NCBI RefSeq assembly: GCF_047229345.1
Contig: NZ_JBFTER010000004.1
Span: 24,612 to 88,611 of the forward strand
DNA: 64,000 bases
Reading direction: 5' to 3'
Source of the DNA: Cellulomonas_A sp047229345
GTDB lineage: Bacteria > Actinomycetota > Actinomycetes > Actinomycetales > Cellulomonadaceae
The notes under the pieces were generated by a model that did no database searches, had not been told where the DNA came from, and saw only the letters and a list, made by a program, of their open reading frames with translations. The position numbers and the translations under genes were made by a program. Positions 33,792 to 43,789 of this stretch are shown in pieces (the stretch's first letter is position 1; every line of letters starts with the position of its first letter).

Positions 33792-34553
33792 ATGTCGGGT
33801 CACTCCAAGTGGGCCACCACGAAGCACAAGAAGGCCGTCGTCGACGCCAAGCGGAGCAAGCTCTTCGCGAAGCTCATCAAGAACATCGAGGTCGCGGCCC
33901 GGACAGGTGGCGGTGACCTCGCGGGCAACCCGACGCTGTTCGACGCGGTCCAGAAGGCCAAGAAGAGCTCGGTCCCGATCGACAACATCAACCGCGCGGT
34001 CAAGCGCGGCTCCGGCCAGGAGGCCGGCGGCGCCGACTACCAGGGCATCATGTACGAGGGCTACGGCCCGGGCGGCATCGCGGTCCTGGTCGAGTGCCTC
34101 ACCGACAACCGGAACCGTGCCGCGTCCGACGTGCGCGTCGCGTTCACGCGCAACGGCGGCCAGATGGCCGACCCCGGCTCGGTCTCCTACCTGTTCTCGC
34201 GCAAGGGCGTCGTCATGGTGCCCAAGAACGACGGGGTCGACGAGGACGGCGTGATGGAGGCCGTGCTCGACGCGGGTGCGCTCGAGGTCAACGACTTCGG
34301 CGACGCGTTCGAGGTGCTCTCCGAGGCGACGGACCTCGTCCCGGTGCGCACCGCGCTGCAGGACGCCGGCATCGAGTACGACTCCGCGGACGTGGTGTTC
34401 TACCCGGCGACGCAGATCGAGGTCGACGCCGAGGGCGCCCGCAAGATCCTGCGCCTCATCGACGCGCTCGAGGACAGCGACGACGTGCAGAACGTCTACG
34501 CGAACTTCGACGCGTCCGACGAGGTCATGGCCGAGCTCGACGCCGACGACTGA
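33792..34553 (+). CDS. YebC/PmpR-family transcription/translation factor
   Basis: A 253-residue protein beginning MSGHSKWATTKHKKAVVDAK, the family signature, with NAGGQMADPGSVSYLF-like motif RNGGQMADPGSVSYLF and C-terminal VFYPATQIEVD. Family members bind DNA, or relieve ribosome stalling at proline stretches. GGGGTAG upstream gives a modest ribosome-binding site. It sits directly upstream of ruvC as in most actinobacteria. Confidence 0.95.
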   Translation: MSGHSKWATTKHKKAVVDAKRSKLFAKLIKNIEVAARTGGGDLAGNPTLFDAVQKAKKSSVPIDNINRAVKRGSGQEAGGADYQGIMYEGYGPGGIAVLVECLTDNRNRAASDVRVAFTRNGGQMADPGSVSYLFSRKGVVMVPKNDGVDEDGVMEAVLDAGALEVNDFGDAFEVLSEATDLVPVRTALQDAGIEYDSADVVFYPATQIEVDAEGARKILRLIDALEDSDDVQNVYANFDASDEVMAELDADD

Positions 34554-34665
34554 CCCCGCCGCCGGCCGGCGCTGCGCGGCGCGCAGGGGCTCGGCCGCGA
34601 CGGCCGGAGACGGCGCGCCGCACGAGGTGCGCCGCCGTGGACGGCCGGGCTGGGAGACTGCGGGC

Positions 34666-35235
34666 GTGCGCGTGCTCGGAGTCGACCCAGGCCTGACCCG
34701 GTGCGGTCTCGGGGTGGTCGACGGCCTGTCCGGGCGGCGTGCCCGGCTCGTGGCCGTCGGCGTCGCGCGCTCCGACCCGGCCCTCGACGTCGACCAGCGG
34801 CTCCTCGCGATCGCGACGAGCATCGACGCGTGGCTCGAGGAGCACGCGCCCGACGCCGTCGCGGTCGAGCGGGTCTTCGCCCAGCACAACGTCCGCACGG
34901 TGATGGGGACCGCGCAGGTCGCCGGCATCGCGATGCTCGCGGCCGCCCGGCGGCGCATCCCCGTCGCGCTGCACACCCCGAGCGAGGTCAAGGCCGCCGT
35001 CACGGGCAGCGGCCGCGCCGACAAGCCGCAGGTCCAGGCGATGGTCACGCGCCTGCTCGCCCTCACCGAGGTCCCGAAGCCCGCCGACGCCGCCGACGCG
35101 CTGGCGATCGCGATCTGCCACCTGTGGCGGCCGGCCGGGACGCTCGGCGGGCCGCAGCGCGCACCCGGGTCGCTCACGCCCGCGCAGCTCGCGTGGGCGC
35201 AGGCCGAGCAGTCGGCGCGGCGCGGCGCCCGCTGA
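34666..35235 (+). CDS. ruvC: Crossover junction endodeoxyribonuclease RuvC
   Basis: A 189-residue Holliday-junction resolvase. Acidic residues are visible in VLGVDPGLTRCG (D7), AVERVFAQHN (E) and the C-terminal DAADALAIAICH (D pair). GTG 34666 is the start, with GAGACT 6 nt before it as a possible leaderless -10. First gene of ruvCAB. Confidence 0.95.
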   Translation: MRVLGVDPGLTRCGLGVVDGLSGRRARLVAVGVARSDPALDVDQRLLAIATSIDAWLEEHAPDAVAVERVFAQHNVRTVMGTAQVAGIAMLAAARRRIPVALHTPSEVKAAVTGSGRADKPQVQAMVTRLLALTEVPKPADAADALAIAICHLWRPAGTLGGPQRAPGSLTPAQLAWAQAEQSARRGAR

Positions 35236-35353
35236 GCGTGTCCCTTCGTACACGTGTTCGTCCGCGTGGCATAGTGCGTGCCGACCCCGAGCAGGCGCAC
35301 GCACGCGCGTGTCGCGGCGCCCGGGTGGCCACGAGCAGCAGGAGGAGGAGCGC

Positions 35354-35968
35354 GTGATCGCGTCGGTACGAGGGACCGTGCAGGCGGTCCGGCTGGACGC
35401 GGCGGTCCTCGAGGTCGGGGGAGTGGGCCTGCTCGTGCAGGCGACCCCCGCGACGCTCGCGGGCCTGCGCGTGGGGTCCGAGGCCCTGCTCGCGACGTCG
35501 ATGGTGGTGCGCGAGGACTCCCTGACGCTCTACGGCTTCGCCGACGCGGACGAGCGTGAGGTGTTCGAGGTCGTGCAGACGGTCAGCGGCGTCGGTCCGC
35601 GCCTCGCGCTGGCCATGCTCGCGGTGCACACCCCGGACGGGCTGCGCCGGGCCGTCGCCGCCGAGGACCTCGCCGCGCTCAAGCGCGTGCCGGGCATCGG
35701 TCACAAGGGCGCCCAGCGGATCGTGCTCGAGCTCGCCGACCGGCTCGGCGCCCCGACCCCCGCCGGCGTCCCGGACGGTCCGCCCGTCCCGGCGGGCGAC
35801 CAGCGAGGTCAGGTGGTCGACGCGCTCGTGGGGCTGGGCTGGAACGTGCGCGCCGCGGAGGACGCGGTCGCCGGGGTCCTGCCGGACGCCGCAGCGACGA
35901 TCGGACCCGACGACGTCGCGGGCGTGCTGCGCGCCGCGCTGCGGGCGCTCGGCGGTGGCCGTGGCTGA
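35354..35968 (+). CDS. ruvA: Holliday junction helicase subunit RuvA
   Basis: A 204-residue protein. N-terminal OB fold (VIASVRGTVQAVRLD), two helix-hairpin-helix motifs (VSGVGPRLALAML and VPGIGHKGAQRIVLEL), and a C-terminal domain III that binds RuvB. GTG 35354 is preceded by GGAGGAGGAG. It tetramerises on the junction. Confidence 0.95.
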   Translation: MIASVRGTVQAVRLDAAVLEVGGVGLLVQATPATLAGLRVGSEALLATSMVVREDSLTLYGFADADEREVFEVVQTVSGVGPRLALAMLAVHTPDGLRRAVAAEDLAALKRVPGIGHKGAQRIVLELADRLGAPTPAGVPDGPPVPAGDQRGQVVDALVGLGWNVRAAEDAVAGVLPDAAATIGPDDVAGVLRAALRALGGGRG

Positions 35969-37049
35969 CGCGTACGGGGGCGACGACCACGACGAGCTCA
36001 CCACCGAGCGGATCCCCGCGCCCGGGGGCGACGACCCGTCGCTCGTGCGCTCGGCCGCCGACGACCTCGAGCGCGCCGCCGAGGCAGCGCTGCGCCCGCG
36101 CCGCCTCGAGGAGTTCGTCGGGCAGCGCGTCGTGCGTGAGCAGCTCTCGCTCGTCCTGCAGGCCGCGCTCGGCCGGGGGCGGGCGCCGGACCACGTCCTG
36201 CTCTCCGGGCCGCCCGGGCTCGGGAAGACGACGCTCGCGATGATCATCGCCGCGGAGCTCGGCGCGCCGCTGCGCGTCACGAGCGGCCCCGCGATCCAGC
36301 ACGCCGGCGACCTCGCGGCGGTGCTGTCCTCGCTCGACGAGGGCGAGGTGCTGTTCCTCGACGAGATCCACCGCCTCGCCCGCCCGGCCGAGGAGCTGCT
36401 CTACGTCGCGATGGAGGACTTCCGGGTCGACGTCGTGGTCGGCAAGGGGGCCGGCGCGAGCGCGATCCCGCTGAGCCTGCCGCCGTTCACCGTCGTCGGG
36501 GCCACGACCCGGGCGGGCCTGCTGCCGGCACCGCTGCGCGACCGGTTCGGCTTCACCGGGCACCTCGACTTCTACTCGTCCGAGGAGCTCGAGCGGGTGC
36601 TCGTGCGCTCGGCCGGGCTGCTCGGCGTGCCGCTCGCCGCCGACGCCGCCGCCGAGATCGCGAGCCGCTCGCGCGGCACCCCGCGCATCGCGAACCGGCT
36701 GCTGCGGCGCGTGCGCGACTGGGCGCAGGTCCGCGGCGACGGCACGTTGTCGCTCGCCGCAGCGCGTGCCGCGCTCGAGGTGTACGAGGTCGACGCGCTC
36801 GGCCTGGACCGCCTCGACCGTGCCGTGCTCACCGCGCTGTGCACGCGCTTCGGCGGCGGGCCGGTCGGTCTGACGACGCTCGCGGTCGCGGTCGGCGAGG
36901 AGCCCGAGACGGTCGAGACGGTCGCCGAGCCGTTCCTCGTGCGTGAGGGCCTCGTCGGGCGCACGCCTCGCGGACGCATCGCCATGCCCGGTGCGTGGGC
37001 CCACCTGGGGCTCACGCCGCCGGCGGCTGCGGGGACGCTGTTCGGCTGA
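35961..37049 (+). CDS. ruvB: Holliday junction branch-migration ATPase RuvB
   Basis: A 362-residue AAA+ motor. Walker A GPPGLGKTTLA, Walker B VLFLDEIHRL, sensor ATTRAGLLPAPLRDRF with arginine finger, and a C-terminal winged helix. GTG 35961 overlaps ruvA by 8 nt; GTG 35955 is also possible. Confidence 0.96.
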   Translation: MADAYGGDDHDELTTERIPAPGGDDPSLVRSAADDLERAAEAALRPRRLEEFVGQRVVREQLSLVLQAALGRGRAPDHVLLSGPPGLGKTTLAMIIAAELGAPLRVTSGPAIQHAGDLAAVLSSLDEGEVLFLDEIHRLARPAEELLYVAMEDFRVDVVVGKGAGASAIPLSLPPFTVVGATTRAGLLPAPLRDRFGFTGHLDFYSSEELERVLVRSAGLLGVPLAADAAAEIASRSRGTPRIANRLLRRVRDWAQVRGDGTLSLAAARAALEVYEVDALGLDRLDRAVLTALCTRFGGGPVGLTTLAVAVGEEPETVETVAEPFLVREGLVGRTPRGRIAMPGAWAHLGLTPPAAAGTLFG

Positions 37050-37136
37050 CCTCCGCTCGCCCGCGCGGGCCTGCGCGGACCCTGAGGGGGAACCGCGACC
37101 GGCCCTCGGACGTTAGGTACGAGGAGCCGCTGCGCC

Positions 37137-37142
37137 TAGACT
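37137..37142 (+). promoter_or_regulatory. -10 element upstream of yajC
   Basis: TAGACT, 38 nt before the yajC start, in the 130-nt gap after ruvB. It starts the Sec transcription unit. Confidence 0.5.
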
Positions 37143-37179
37143 GCGGCGGACATCTCGACCAGATCCGGAGAACCACCCC

Positions 37180-37602
37180 GTGGACCCCACGTTCCTGCTC
37201 TTCATCGCCATCGCCTTCGGTGCGATGTGGCTCATGACCAGCCGCACGCGCAAGCAGCAGAAGCAGGCGGTCGACTTCCGGGCGAACCTCGCCGTCGGGC
37301 AGGACGTCATGACCGGGTCCGGGATGCTCGGCACCGTCGTCGCGATCGAGGGCGACGAGGTCACGCTCGAGTCGACGCCCGGCAACCGGAGCCGGTGGCT
37401 GCGTGCCGCGATCGCGAAGCTCGTCGAGTCCCCGGCCGAGACGCCGGCCGACGCGGACGGGACCGAGGTCGACGAGGCTCCCGCGCCCACGACCGCCGGA
37501 CCGTCGCTCGTCAAGGGCACCGAGACCGCGTCGTACGACGTGCCCGACGACCTGTCGTCCCTCCCGCCCACGCGGGGGGACGACACGCCCGAGAAGAAGT
37601 AG
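37180..37602 (+). CDS. yajC: Preprotein translocase subunit YajC
   Basis: A 140-residue protein with one N-terminal transmembrane helix (LLFIAIAFGAMWLM) and the cytoplasmic YajC domain (RANLAVGQDVMTGSGMLGTV). An acidic 50-residue C-terminal tail is typical of actinobacteria. It is a partner of SecDF, encoded next. Confidence 0.92.
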   Translation: MDPTFLLFIAIAFGAMWLMTSRTRKQQKQAVDFRANLAVGQDVMTGSGMLGTVVAIEGDEVTLESTPGNRSRWLRAAIAKLVESPAETPADADGTEVDEAPAPTTAGPSLVKGTETASYDVPDDLSSLPPTRGDDTPEKK

Positions 37603-37692
37603 CCCGCAGGCCCGCCCCGGCACCGACGCCGGGACGGACCACGATCCCACCGCCGCGCTCGTGGCGGTGCGCGCACGAGAGAAGACACTCCG

Positions 37693-39642
37693 TTGGCTCA
37701 ACCCACACGCCGTCACCGGCCGCTGCGCTCGCTGATCATCCTGGGCGGGCTCGTGCTCGCGCTCTTCGGGTCCCTCCTCGCCGGCACGAGGTGGTCCGAC
37801 GCGTCGCTCACCCCGAAGCTCGCGCTGGACCTCGAGGGCGGGACGCAGATCATCCTGCAGCCCGTCACCGAGAACGACGAGGAGGTCACCCCCGAGACGA
37901 TCTCGGAGGCGATCGCGGTCATCCGGCAGCGCGTCGACTCCTCGGGCGTCGCGGAGGCGGAGATCACGAGCCAGGGCGGCCGGAACATCGTGGTCGCGCT
38001 CCCGGGCCGCCCGGACGCGGAGACGCTCGCGCTCGTGCGGACGTCGGCCCAGATGGAGCTCCGTCCGGTGCTGACGGTCGCGGGCCCGGCCCCGGTCGAG
38101 GACCCGGCCGAGGCCACCGACCCGGCGGCCGACGCCGCGGCGACGGCCGCGCCCACCGACGGTGAGACCGCAGCGGCGGACGCCGCAGCGACACCTGCGC
38201 CGGAGGCGGCGGCGACGCCGGCCCCCGAGGCCGCCGCCACGCCCGCGCCGACCGAGACGGCCGCGCCGTCGGACGAGCCCGCCAAGGAGGCTCCTGACAG
38301 CCCGAGCGACCTCGAGTACTACGCGACGCCGAAGGTGCAGGCCGACTTCGCGGCGCTCGACTGCACCGACCCCGCGAACCTCACGGGCGGCGTGCAGGGG
38401 CCGGCGGACCGCGCTCTCGTGACGTGCGACCCCGACGGGACGGCCAAGTACCTCCTCGGCCCGGTCGAGATCCAGGGCACGAACATCGCGAACGCGACGT
38501 CGGGCCTCGAGGTCACGCAGACCGGCGCGACGACCAACAACTGGGTCGTCAACATGGAGCTCGACGGCGAGGGCACGCGGATCTTCCGGGAGACCACGAC
38601 CCGTCTGCAGGCGCTGAGCCAGCCGCAGAACCAGTTCGCGATGGTGCTCGACGGCCTCGTGATCTCGGCGCCCAGCCTCGCGACGGGCGTGATCATCTCC
38701 GACGGCAAGGCGCAGATCTCCGGCGACTTCACGCGCGAGACGGCGGCGACGCTCGCGAGCCAGCTCAACTTCGGTGCGCTCCCGCTGACCTTCGAGGTCC
38801 AGAGCGAGGAGCAGATCTCCGCGACGCTCGGTGCCGAGCAGCTCGAGAAGGGCCTCATCGCGGGCCTCATCGGGCTCGGGCTCGTCGTCGTGTACTCGCT
38901 GTTCCAGTACCGCGCCCTCGGGCTCGTGACGGTCGCCTCGCTCGTCGTGGCGGGCGTGCTGACGTTCGGCGTGATCTCGGTGCTCTCCTGGACGCAGGGC
39001 TACCGGCTGTCGTTGCCGGGCGTCGCCGGCCTCATCGTCGCGATCGGCATCACCGCCGACTCCTTCATCGTGTACTTCGAGCGCATCCGCGACGAGCTGC
39101 GCGACGGGCGCACGCTGCAGGCCGCGGTCGACAAGGGCTGGGAGCGCGCGCGCCAGACGATCCTCGCCTCGGACGCGGTCAACTTCCTCGCCGCGATCGT
39201 GCTGTACCTGCTCGCCGTCGGCGGGGTCCGTGGCTTCGCGTTCACGCTCGGTCTCACGACGATCATCGACCTCGTCGTCGTCTTCCTCTTCACCCACCCG
39301 CTCATGCTGCTGCTCGCCCGGACCAAGTTCTTCGGCGAGGGCCACCCGCTCTCGGGACTCGACCGTCGCCGGCTCGGTGGGAGCGCACCGCGGTACGTCG
39401 GCCGCGGCCGTGTCGTGAACGCGGGCAACGCCGGGACCTCGCTCGAGAGCCCGTCGGAGCCCAAGGTCCCGGTCGCGGCCGGGGTCGGGGGCGCGGGCCA
39501 GACGATCGCGCAGCGCCGGGCAGCAGCGGCGGCCGCGGCGCGGACCACCGAGCAGGGCCCGGACACGACCCCGCCGGACCCGTCCCCAGGGGGCGGCACC
39601 GCCGAGCCGACGTCCGGACGTACCGAGGGGAACGAGCACTGA
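37693..39642 (+). CDS. secD: Protein translocase subunit SecD
   Basis: A 649-residue protein with six transmembrane helices and a large periplasmic P1 domain; conserved LALDLEGGTQIIL and the SecD/SecF pattern AGLIGLGLVVVYSLFQY. TTG 37693 is the start. Residues about 135-205 are an Ala/Pro/Thr-rich, low-complexity insertion with three ATPAPEA-like copies. The C-terminus carries an Ala/Gly-rich tail of about 70 residues. It uses proton motive force to pull secreted proteins outward. Its stop overlaps the secF ATG by one base. Confidence 0.95.
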   Translation: MAQPTRRHRPLRSLIILGGLVLALFGSLLAGTRWSDASLTPKLALDLEGGTQIILQPVTENDEEVTPETISEAIAVIRQRVDSSGVAEAEITSQGGRNIVVALPGRPDAETLALVRTSAQMELRPVLTVAGPAPVEDPAEATDPAADAAATAAPTDGETAAADAAATPAPEAAATPAPEAAATPAPTETAAPSDEPAKEAPDSPSDLEYYATPKVQADFAALDCTDPANLTGGVQGPADRALVTCDPDGTAKYLLGPVEIQGTNIANATSGLEVTQTGATTNNWVVNMELDGEGTRIFRETTTRLQALSQPQNQFAMVLDGLVISAPSLATGVIISDGKAQISGDFTRETAATLASQLNFGALPLTFEVQSEEQISATLGAEQLEKGLIAGLIGLGLVVVYSLFQYRALGLVTVASLVVAGVLTFGVISVLSWTQGYRLSLPGVAGLIVAIGITADSFIVYFERIRDELRDGRTLQAAVDKGWERARQTILASDAVNFLAAIVLYLLAVGGVRGFAFTLGLTTIIDLVVVFLFTHPLMLLLARTKFFGEGHPLSGLDRRRLGGSAPRYVGRGRVVNAGNAGTSLESPSEPKVPVAAGVGGAGQTIAQRRAAAAAAARTTEQGPDTTPPDPSPGGGTAEPTSGRTEGNEH

Positions 39643-40736
39643 TGGCCTCCGGATTCGCCCAGTGGGGCAACGACCTGTACACGGGACGGCGCTCGTACGA
39701 CATCGTCGGCAAGCGACGCCTGTGGTTCACGATCGGCGCCGTCCTCGTCCTGATCTCCGCGGTGCTGCTCGTGCGCCCGGGCCTCAACCCGGGCATCGAG
39801 TTCCGCGGCGGCTCCGAGTTCCGGATCAACGAGATCGTCGACCCGGCCGAGCAGCCCGCGATCGACGCCGTGACCGCGGTGTCGGAGGAGGAGGAGGCGC
39901 GCGTCAGCCGCATCGGCTCGAACGCGCTGCGCGTCCAGACCGCGACGCTGACGTCGGAGGAGGTCGAGGAGGTCCGCACGGCGCTCGCCGAGGCCTACGA
40001 CGTCTCGACGGACCAGGTGACCAGCTCCTTCATCGGCCCGACCTGGGGTGCTGACGTCTCCGACAAGGCGATCCGCGGCCTGCTCGTGTTCCTCGGGCTC
40101 GTCACGGTCGTCATGACGCTGTACTTCCGCAACTGGCGCATGGCGGCGGCGGCGCTCATCGCGCTGTTCCACGACCTCGTCGTCACGGTCGGCGTGTACG
40201 CCGCCGTCGGCTGGGAGGTCACGCCCGCGACGGTCATCGGCTTCCTGACGATCCTCGGGTACTCGCTCTACGACACCGTCGTGGTGTTCGACAAGGTGCG
40301 CGAGAACACCGTCGGGGTGCTGGACCAGTCGAAGGCGACGTACGCGGAGCGCGCGAACCTCGCGGTCAACCAGACGCTCGTGCGCTCGATCAACACCTCG
40401 ATCGTCGCGCTGCTCCCGGTCTCGGCGATCCTCTTCGTCGGTGCCTTCATCCTCGGCGCCGGGACGCTGCGCGACATCGCGCTCGCGCTCTTCGTCGGCA
40501 TGGCGATCGGCACCTTCTCGTCGATCTTCCTCGCGACACCGTTCGAGGTCGCGCTGCGTCAGCGCGAGCCGAAGATCAAGGAGCACACCGAGCGGGTGCT
40601 GCGCTCCCGCACGGCCTCCGCGTCCGAGGGTGGCGAGCCGGCGCTGGCCGCGGCGACCCGGGCGTCCGGACAGATCCGCCCCGGCGCGCACCAGGGCACG
40701 GCGGCCCAGCCGCGCCGCAAGCCGAGCAAGCGGTAG
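39642..40736 (+). CDS. secF: Protein translocase subunit SecF
   Basis: A 364-residue protein with six transmembrane helices. Signature GIEFRGGSEFRINE after the first helix, and the conserved ILGYSLYDTVVVFDKVREN in helix 4/5. A basic, low-complexity C-terminal tail (about 60 residues) follows. It forms a complex with SecD and YajC. Confidence 0.96.
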   Translation: MASGFAQWGNDLYTGRRSYDIVGKRRLWFTIGAVLVLISAVLLVRPGLNPGIEFRGGSEFRINEIVDPAEQPAIDAVTAVSEEEEARVSRIGSNALRVQTATLTSEEVEEVRTALAEAYDVSTDQVTSSFIGPTWGADVSDKAIRGLLVFLGLVTVVMTLYFRNWRMAAAALIALFHDLVVTVGVYAAVGWEVTPATVIGFLTILGYSLYDTVVVFDKVRENTVGVLDQSKATYAERANLAVNQTLVRSINTSIVALLPVSAILFVGAFILGAGTLRDIALALFVGMAIGTFSSIFLATPFEVALRQREPKIKEHTERVLRSRTASASEGGEPALAAATRASGQIRPGAHQGTAAQPRRKPSKR

Positions 40737-40743
40737 CGCCGCG

Positions 40744-41292
40744 ATGACCGCGCTCGGCCTCACGGGGTCCGCCCTGCTGGCGCGCGTCTCGGAGCTCATC
40801 CGCGACGTGCCGGACTTCCCGTCGCCGGGTGTCGGCTTCAAGGACATCACCCCCGTGCTCGCCGACGCGGCGGCCTTCTCGGCGGTCGTCGCCGAGATGG
40901 CCGCCCGCGTCGACGGGCCGGTCGACCTCGTGGTCGGCATGGAGGCGCGCGGGTTCATGTTCGCCGCGCCCGTCGCCGTGGCGCTCGGGGCCGGCTTCGT
41001 CCCGGTGCGCAAGGCCGGCAAGCTCCCCGGACCGACCGTCTCCCGGGAGTACAGCCTCGAGTACGGCTCAGCGACCGTCGAGCTGCACCCCGCGGACATC
41101 CCGGCGGGTGCGCGGGTGCTCGTGGTCGACGACGTCCTGGCCACCGGCGGCACGGCCGCCGCGACGGTCGAGCTGCTCGAGGCCTGCGGCGCCGAGGTCG
41201 TCGGGCTGACGTTCCTCGTCGACCTCGAGTTCCTCGGTGGGCGTGCGCGCCTGCCCGGCCGTCGTGTCGAGGCGCTGCTCGGCGTGAGCTGA
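40744..41292 (+). CDS. apt: Adenine phosphoribosyltransferase
   Basis: A 182-residue purine-salvage enzyme. PRPP-binding loop VLVVDDVLATGGTAAA, flexible loop REYSLEYGS, and N-terminal RDVPDFPSPGVGFKDITPVL. The secD-secF-apt-rel order is conserved in many actinobacteria. Confidence 0.96.
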   Translation: MTALGLTGSALLARVSELIRDVPDFPSPGVGFKDITPVLADAAAFSAVVAEMAARVDGPVDLVVGMEARGFMFAAPVAVALGAGFVPVRKAGKLPGPTVSREYSLEYGSATVELHPADIPAGARVLVVDDVLATGGTAAATVELLEACGAEVVGLTFLVDLEFLGGRARLPGRRVEALLGVS

Positions 41293-41406
41293 CCTCGTCC
41301 CGCCGTACACTTCACGGATCGGGTCGGTGGGGACCCGGCGGGCCGCCCCTCGCACCGGGTGCGGTCCGACGGACGCCCGTCGGATGGGCGCGGGAGGGGG
41401 TGTGCG

Positions 41407-43722
41407 ATGAGCGACGAAGCACGCCAGGAGCCGCAGACGGCGCCCGCGGAGGCGATCGCCGGCGGACGGGTCCGCTCGCGGCTCGCACGCTTCGGCACGC
41501 GCGGCCCGGGGACGTCCCCGGCGCTCGAGCCGCTCCTCCAGGCGATCCGCACCAACCACCCCAAGGCCGACCTGGGCGTCATCGAGCAGGCGTACGTCGT
41601 GGCCGAGCGCGCGCACCGCGGCCAGATGCGCAAGAGCGGCGACCCGTACATCACGCACCCGGTCGCGGTCGCGACGATCCTCGCTGACCTCGGCATGACG
41701 CCGCCGACCCTCGCCGCCGCGCTGCTGCACGACACCGTCGAGGACACCGAGTACTCCCTCGACCAGCTCCGCACGGAGTTCGGCCCCGAGATCGCGATGC
41801 TCGTCGACGGCGTCACCAAGCTGGACAAGGTGACCTACGGCGACGCGGCACAGGCCGAGACGGTCCGCAAGATGGTCGTCGCGATGTCGCGCGACATCCG
41901 GGTGCTCGTCATCAAGCTCGCCGACCGTCTGCACAACGCACGGACCTGGAAGTTCGTCGCGTCGGCGTCCGCGGAGCGCAAGGCCCGCGAGACGCTCGAG
42001 ATCTACGCCCCGCTCGCGCACCGCCTGGGCATGAACACGATCAAGTGGGAGCTCGAGGACCTGTCGTTCGCGACGCTGTACCCCAAGGTCTACGACGAGA
42101 TCGTGCACCTCGTCGCGGAGCGCGCTCCGGCCCGCGAGGAGTACCTGGCCGTCGTGCGCGACCAGGTGGGCGCGGACCTGCGCACCGCCAAGATCAAGGC
42201 GACGGTGTCCGGCCGGCCCAAGCACTACTACTCGATCTACCAGAAGATGATCGTGCGCGGCCGCGACTTCGCCGACATCTACGACCTCGTCGGTGTCCGC
42301 GTCCTGGTCGACTCGGTGCGGGACTGCTACGCGGCGCTCGGCGCGCTGCACGCGCGGTGGAACCCGGTCCCGGGCCGGTTCAAGGACTACATCGCGATGC
42401 CCAAGTTCAACCTCTACCAGTCGCTGCACACGACGGTGATCGGCCCCGGCGGCAAGCCGGTCGAGATCCAGATCCGGACGCACGACATGCACCGTCGCGC
42501 GGAGTACGGCGTCGCCGCGCACTGGAAGTACAAGGAGAACGCGAAGAACCAGCCGGCGGCCACGGACGCCGCGGGCAACGACATGACGTGGCTGCGCCAG
42601 CTCGTCGACTGGCAGAAGGAGACCGCCGACCCGAGCGAGTTCCTCGACTCTCTGCGGTTCGAGATCGCCGGCGCCGAGGTCTACGTCTTCACCCCGAAGG
42701 GCGACGTCATCTCGCTGCCCGCCGGGTCCACGCCGGTCGACTTCGCGTACGCCGTGCACACCGAGGTCGGCCACCGGACCATGGGCGCCCGCGTGAACGG
42801 GCGACTGGTGCCGCTCGACTCGGCGCTCGAGAACGGTGACGTGGTCGACGTCTTCACGTCGAAGTCCGAGACCGCCGGACCGAGCCGCGACTGGATGGGC
42901 TTCGTCAAGAGCCCCCGCGCGCGCAACAAGATCCGGCAGTGGTTCTCCAAGGAGCGCCGCGAGGAGGCGATCGAGCAGGGCAAGGACGCGATCGCGAAGG
43001 CGATGCGCAAGCAGAACCTGCCGATCCAGCGTCTGCTCTCGCACGAGTCGCTCGTCGCCCTGGCGAACGAGATGCGGTACGCCGACGTGTCCGCGCTGTA
43101 CGCGGCGATCGGCGAGGGCCAGGTGTCCGCCGCGAGCGTCGTCCAGCGGCTCGTGCAGTCGATGGGCGGCGAGCCGGGCGCGGAGGAGGACCTGGCCGAG
43201 ACGGCCCGGCCCGGGCACACCGCGCGCCGCATCCGCACCGGCGACCCCGGGGTCGTGGTCAAGGGCGTCGACGACATCTGGGTCAAGCTCGCCAAGTGCT
43301 GCACGCCGGTCCCGGGCGACGAGATCATCGGCTTCGTGACGCGCGGGGCCGGGGTGAGCGTGCACCGCACCGACTGCATCAACGTCGACGGCCTGCGCCA
43401 GCAGCCCGAGCGCATCGTGGACGTGAGCTGGACGCAGGGGAGCAGCGCGCTGTTCCTCGTCCAGATCCAGGTCGAGGCGCTCGACCGGAGCCGGCTGCTC
43501 TCGGACGTCACGCGGGTCCTGTCCGACCACCACGTGAACATCCTGTCCGCGTCGGTGTCGACGTCGCGCGACCGCGTGGCGATGTCGCGCTTCGTGTTCG
43601 AGATGGCCGAGCCGTCCCACCTCGCGTCGGTGCTCGGGGCGGTCCGCAAGGTCGAGGGCGTCTTCGACGTGTACCGGATCACGGGCGCCAAGGCGTCCGA
43701 GGAGCCCGCGATCCGCGCCTGA
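41407..43722 (+). CDS. rel: Bifunctional (p)ppGpp synthetase/hydrolase
   Basis: A 771-residue Rel. Hydrolase HD domain (YITHPVAVATILADL, LLHDTVEDT), synthetase domain with GRPKHYYSIYQKM and the RFKD motif typical of bifunctional enzymes, TGS domain, zinc-finger region with KCCTPVPGDEIIG, and a C-terminal ACT domain. GGGAGGGGG lies 6 nt before ATG 41407. It controls the stringent response. Confidence 0.97.
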   Translation: MSDEARQEPQTAPAEAIAGGRVRSRLARFGTRGPGTSPALEPLLQAIRTNHPKADLGVIEQAYVVAERAHRGQMRKSGDPYITHPVAVATILADLGMTPPTLAAALLHDTVEDTEYSLDQLRTEFGPEIAMLVDGVTKLDKVTYGDAAQAETVRKMVVAMSRDIRVLVIKLADRLHNARTWKFVASASAERKARETLEIYAPLAHRLGMNTIKWELEDLSFATLYPKVYDEIVHLVAERAPAREEYLAVVRDQVGADLRTAKIKATVSGRPKHYYSIYQKMIVRGRDFADIYDLVGVRVLVDSVRDCYAALGALHARWNPVPGRFKDYIAMPKFNLYQSLHTTVIGPGGKPVEIQIRTHDMHRRAEYGVAAHWKYKENAKNQPAATDAAGNDMTWLRQLVDWQKETADPSEFLDSLRFEIAGAEVYVFTPKGDVISLPAGSTPVDFAYAVHTEVGHRTMGARVNGRLVPLDSALENGDVVDVFTSKSETAGPSRDWMGFVKSPRARNKIRQWFSKERREEAIEQGKDAIAKAMRKQNLPIQRLLSHESLVALANEMRYADVSALYAAIGEGQVSAASVVQRLVQSMGGEPGAEEDLAETARPGHTARRIRTGDPGVVVKGVDDIWVKLAKCCTPVPGDEIIGFVTRGAGVSVHRTDCINVDGLRQQPERIVDVSWTQGSSALFLVQIQVEALDRSRLLSDVTRVLSDHHVNILSASVSTSRDRVAMSRFVFEMAEPSHLASVLGAVRKVEGVFDVYRITGAKASEEPAIRA

Positions 43723-43789
43723 CCGGCCCGCTCCGCGGTCGGCGGACGCCGCGCGACGTGCCCCGTGCCGTCGGACGGCTGCCGGCCAC

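Noticed and set aside
37012..39639. 875-residue minus-strand frame opposite ruvB, yajC and secD
   Set aside because: Arg/Glu/Val-rich shadow typical of GC-rich antisense frames; the plus-strand genes have full family signatures.
41068..43620. 850-residue minus-strand frame opposite rel
   Set aside because: Antisense shadow of rel with no domain character.
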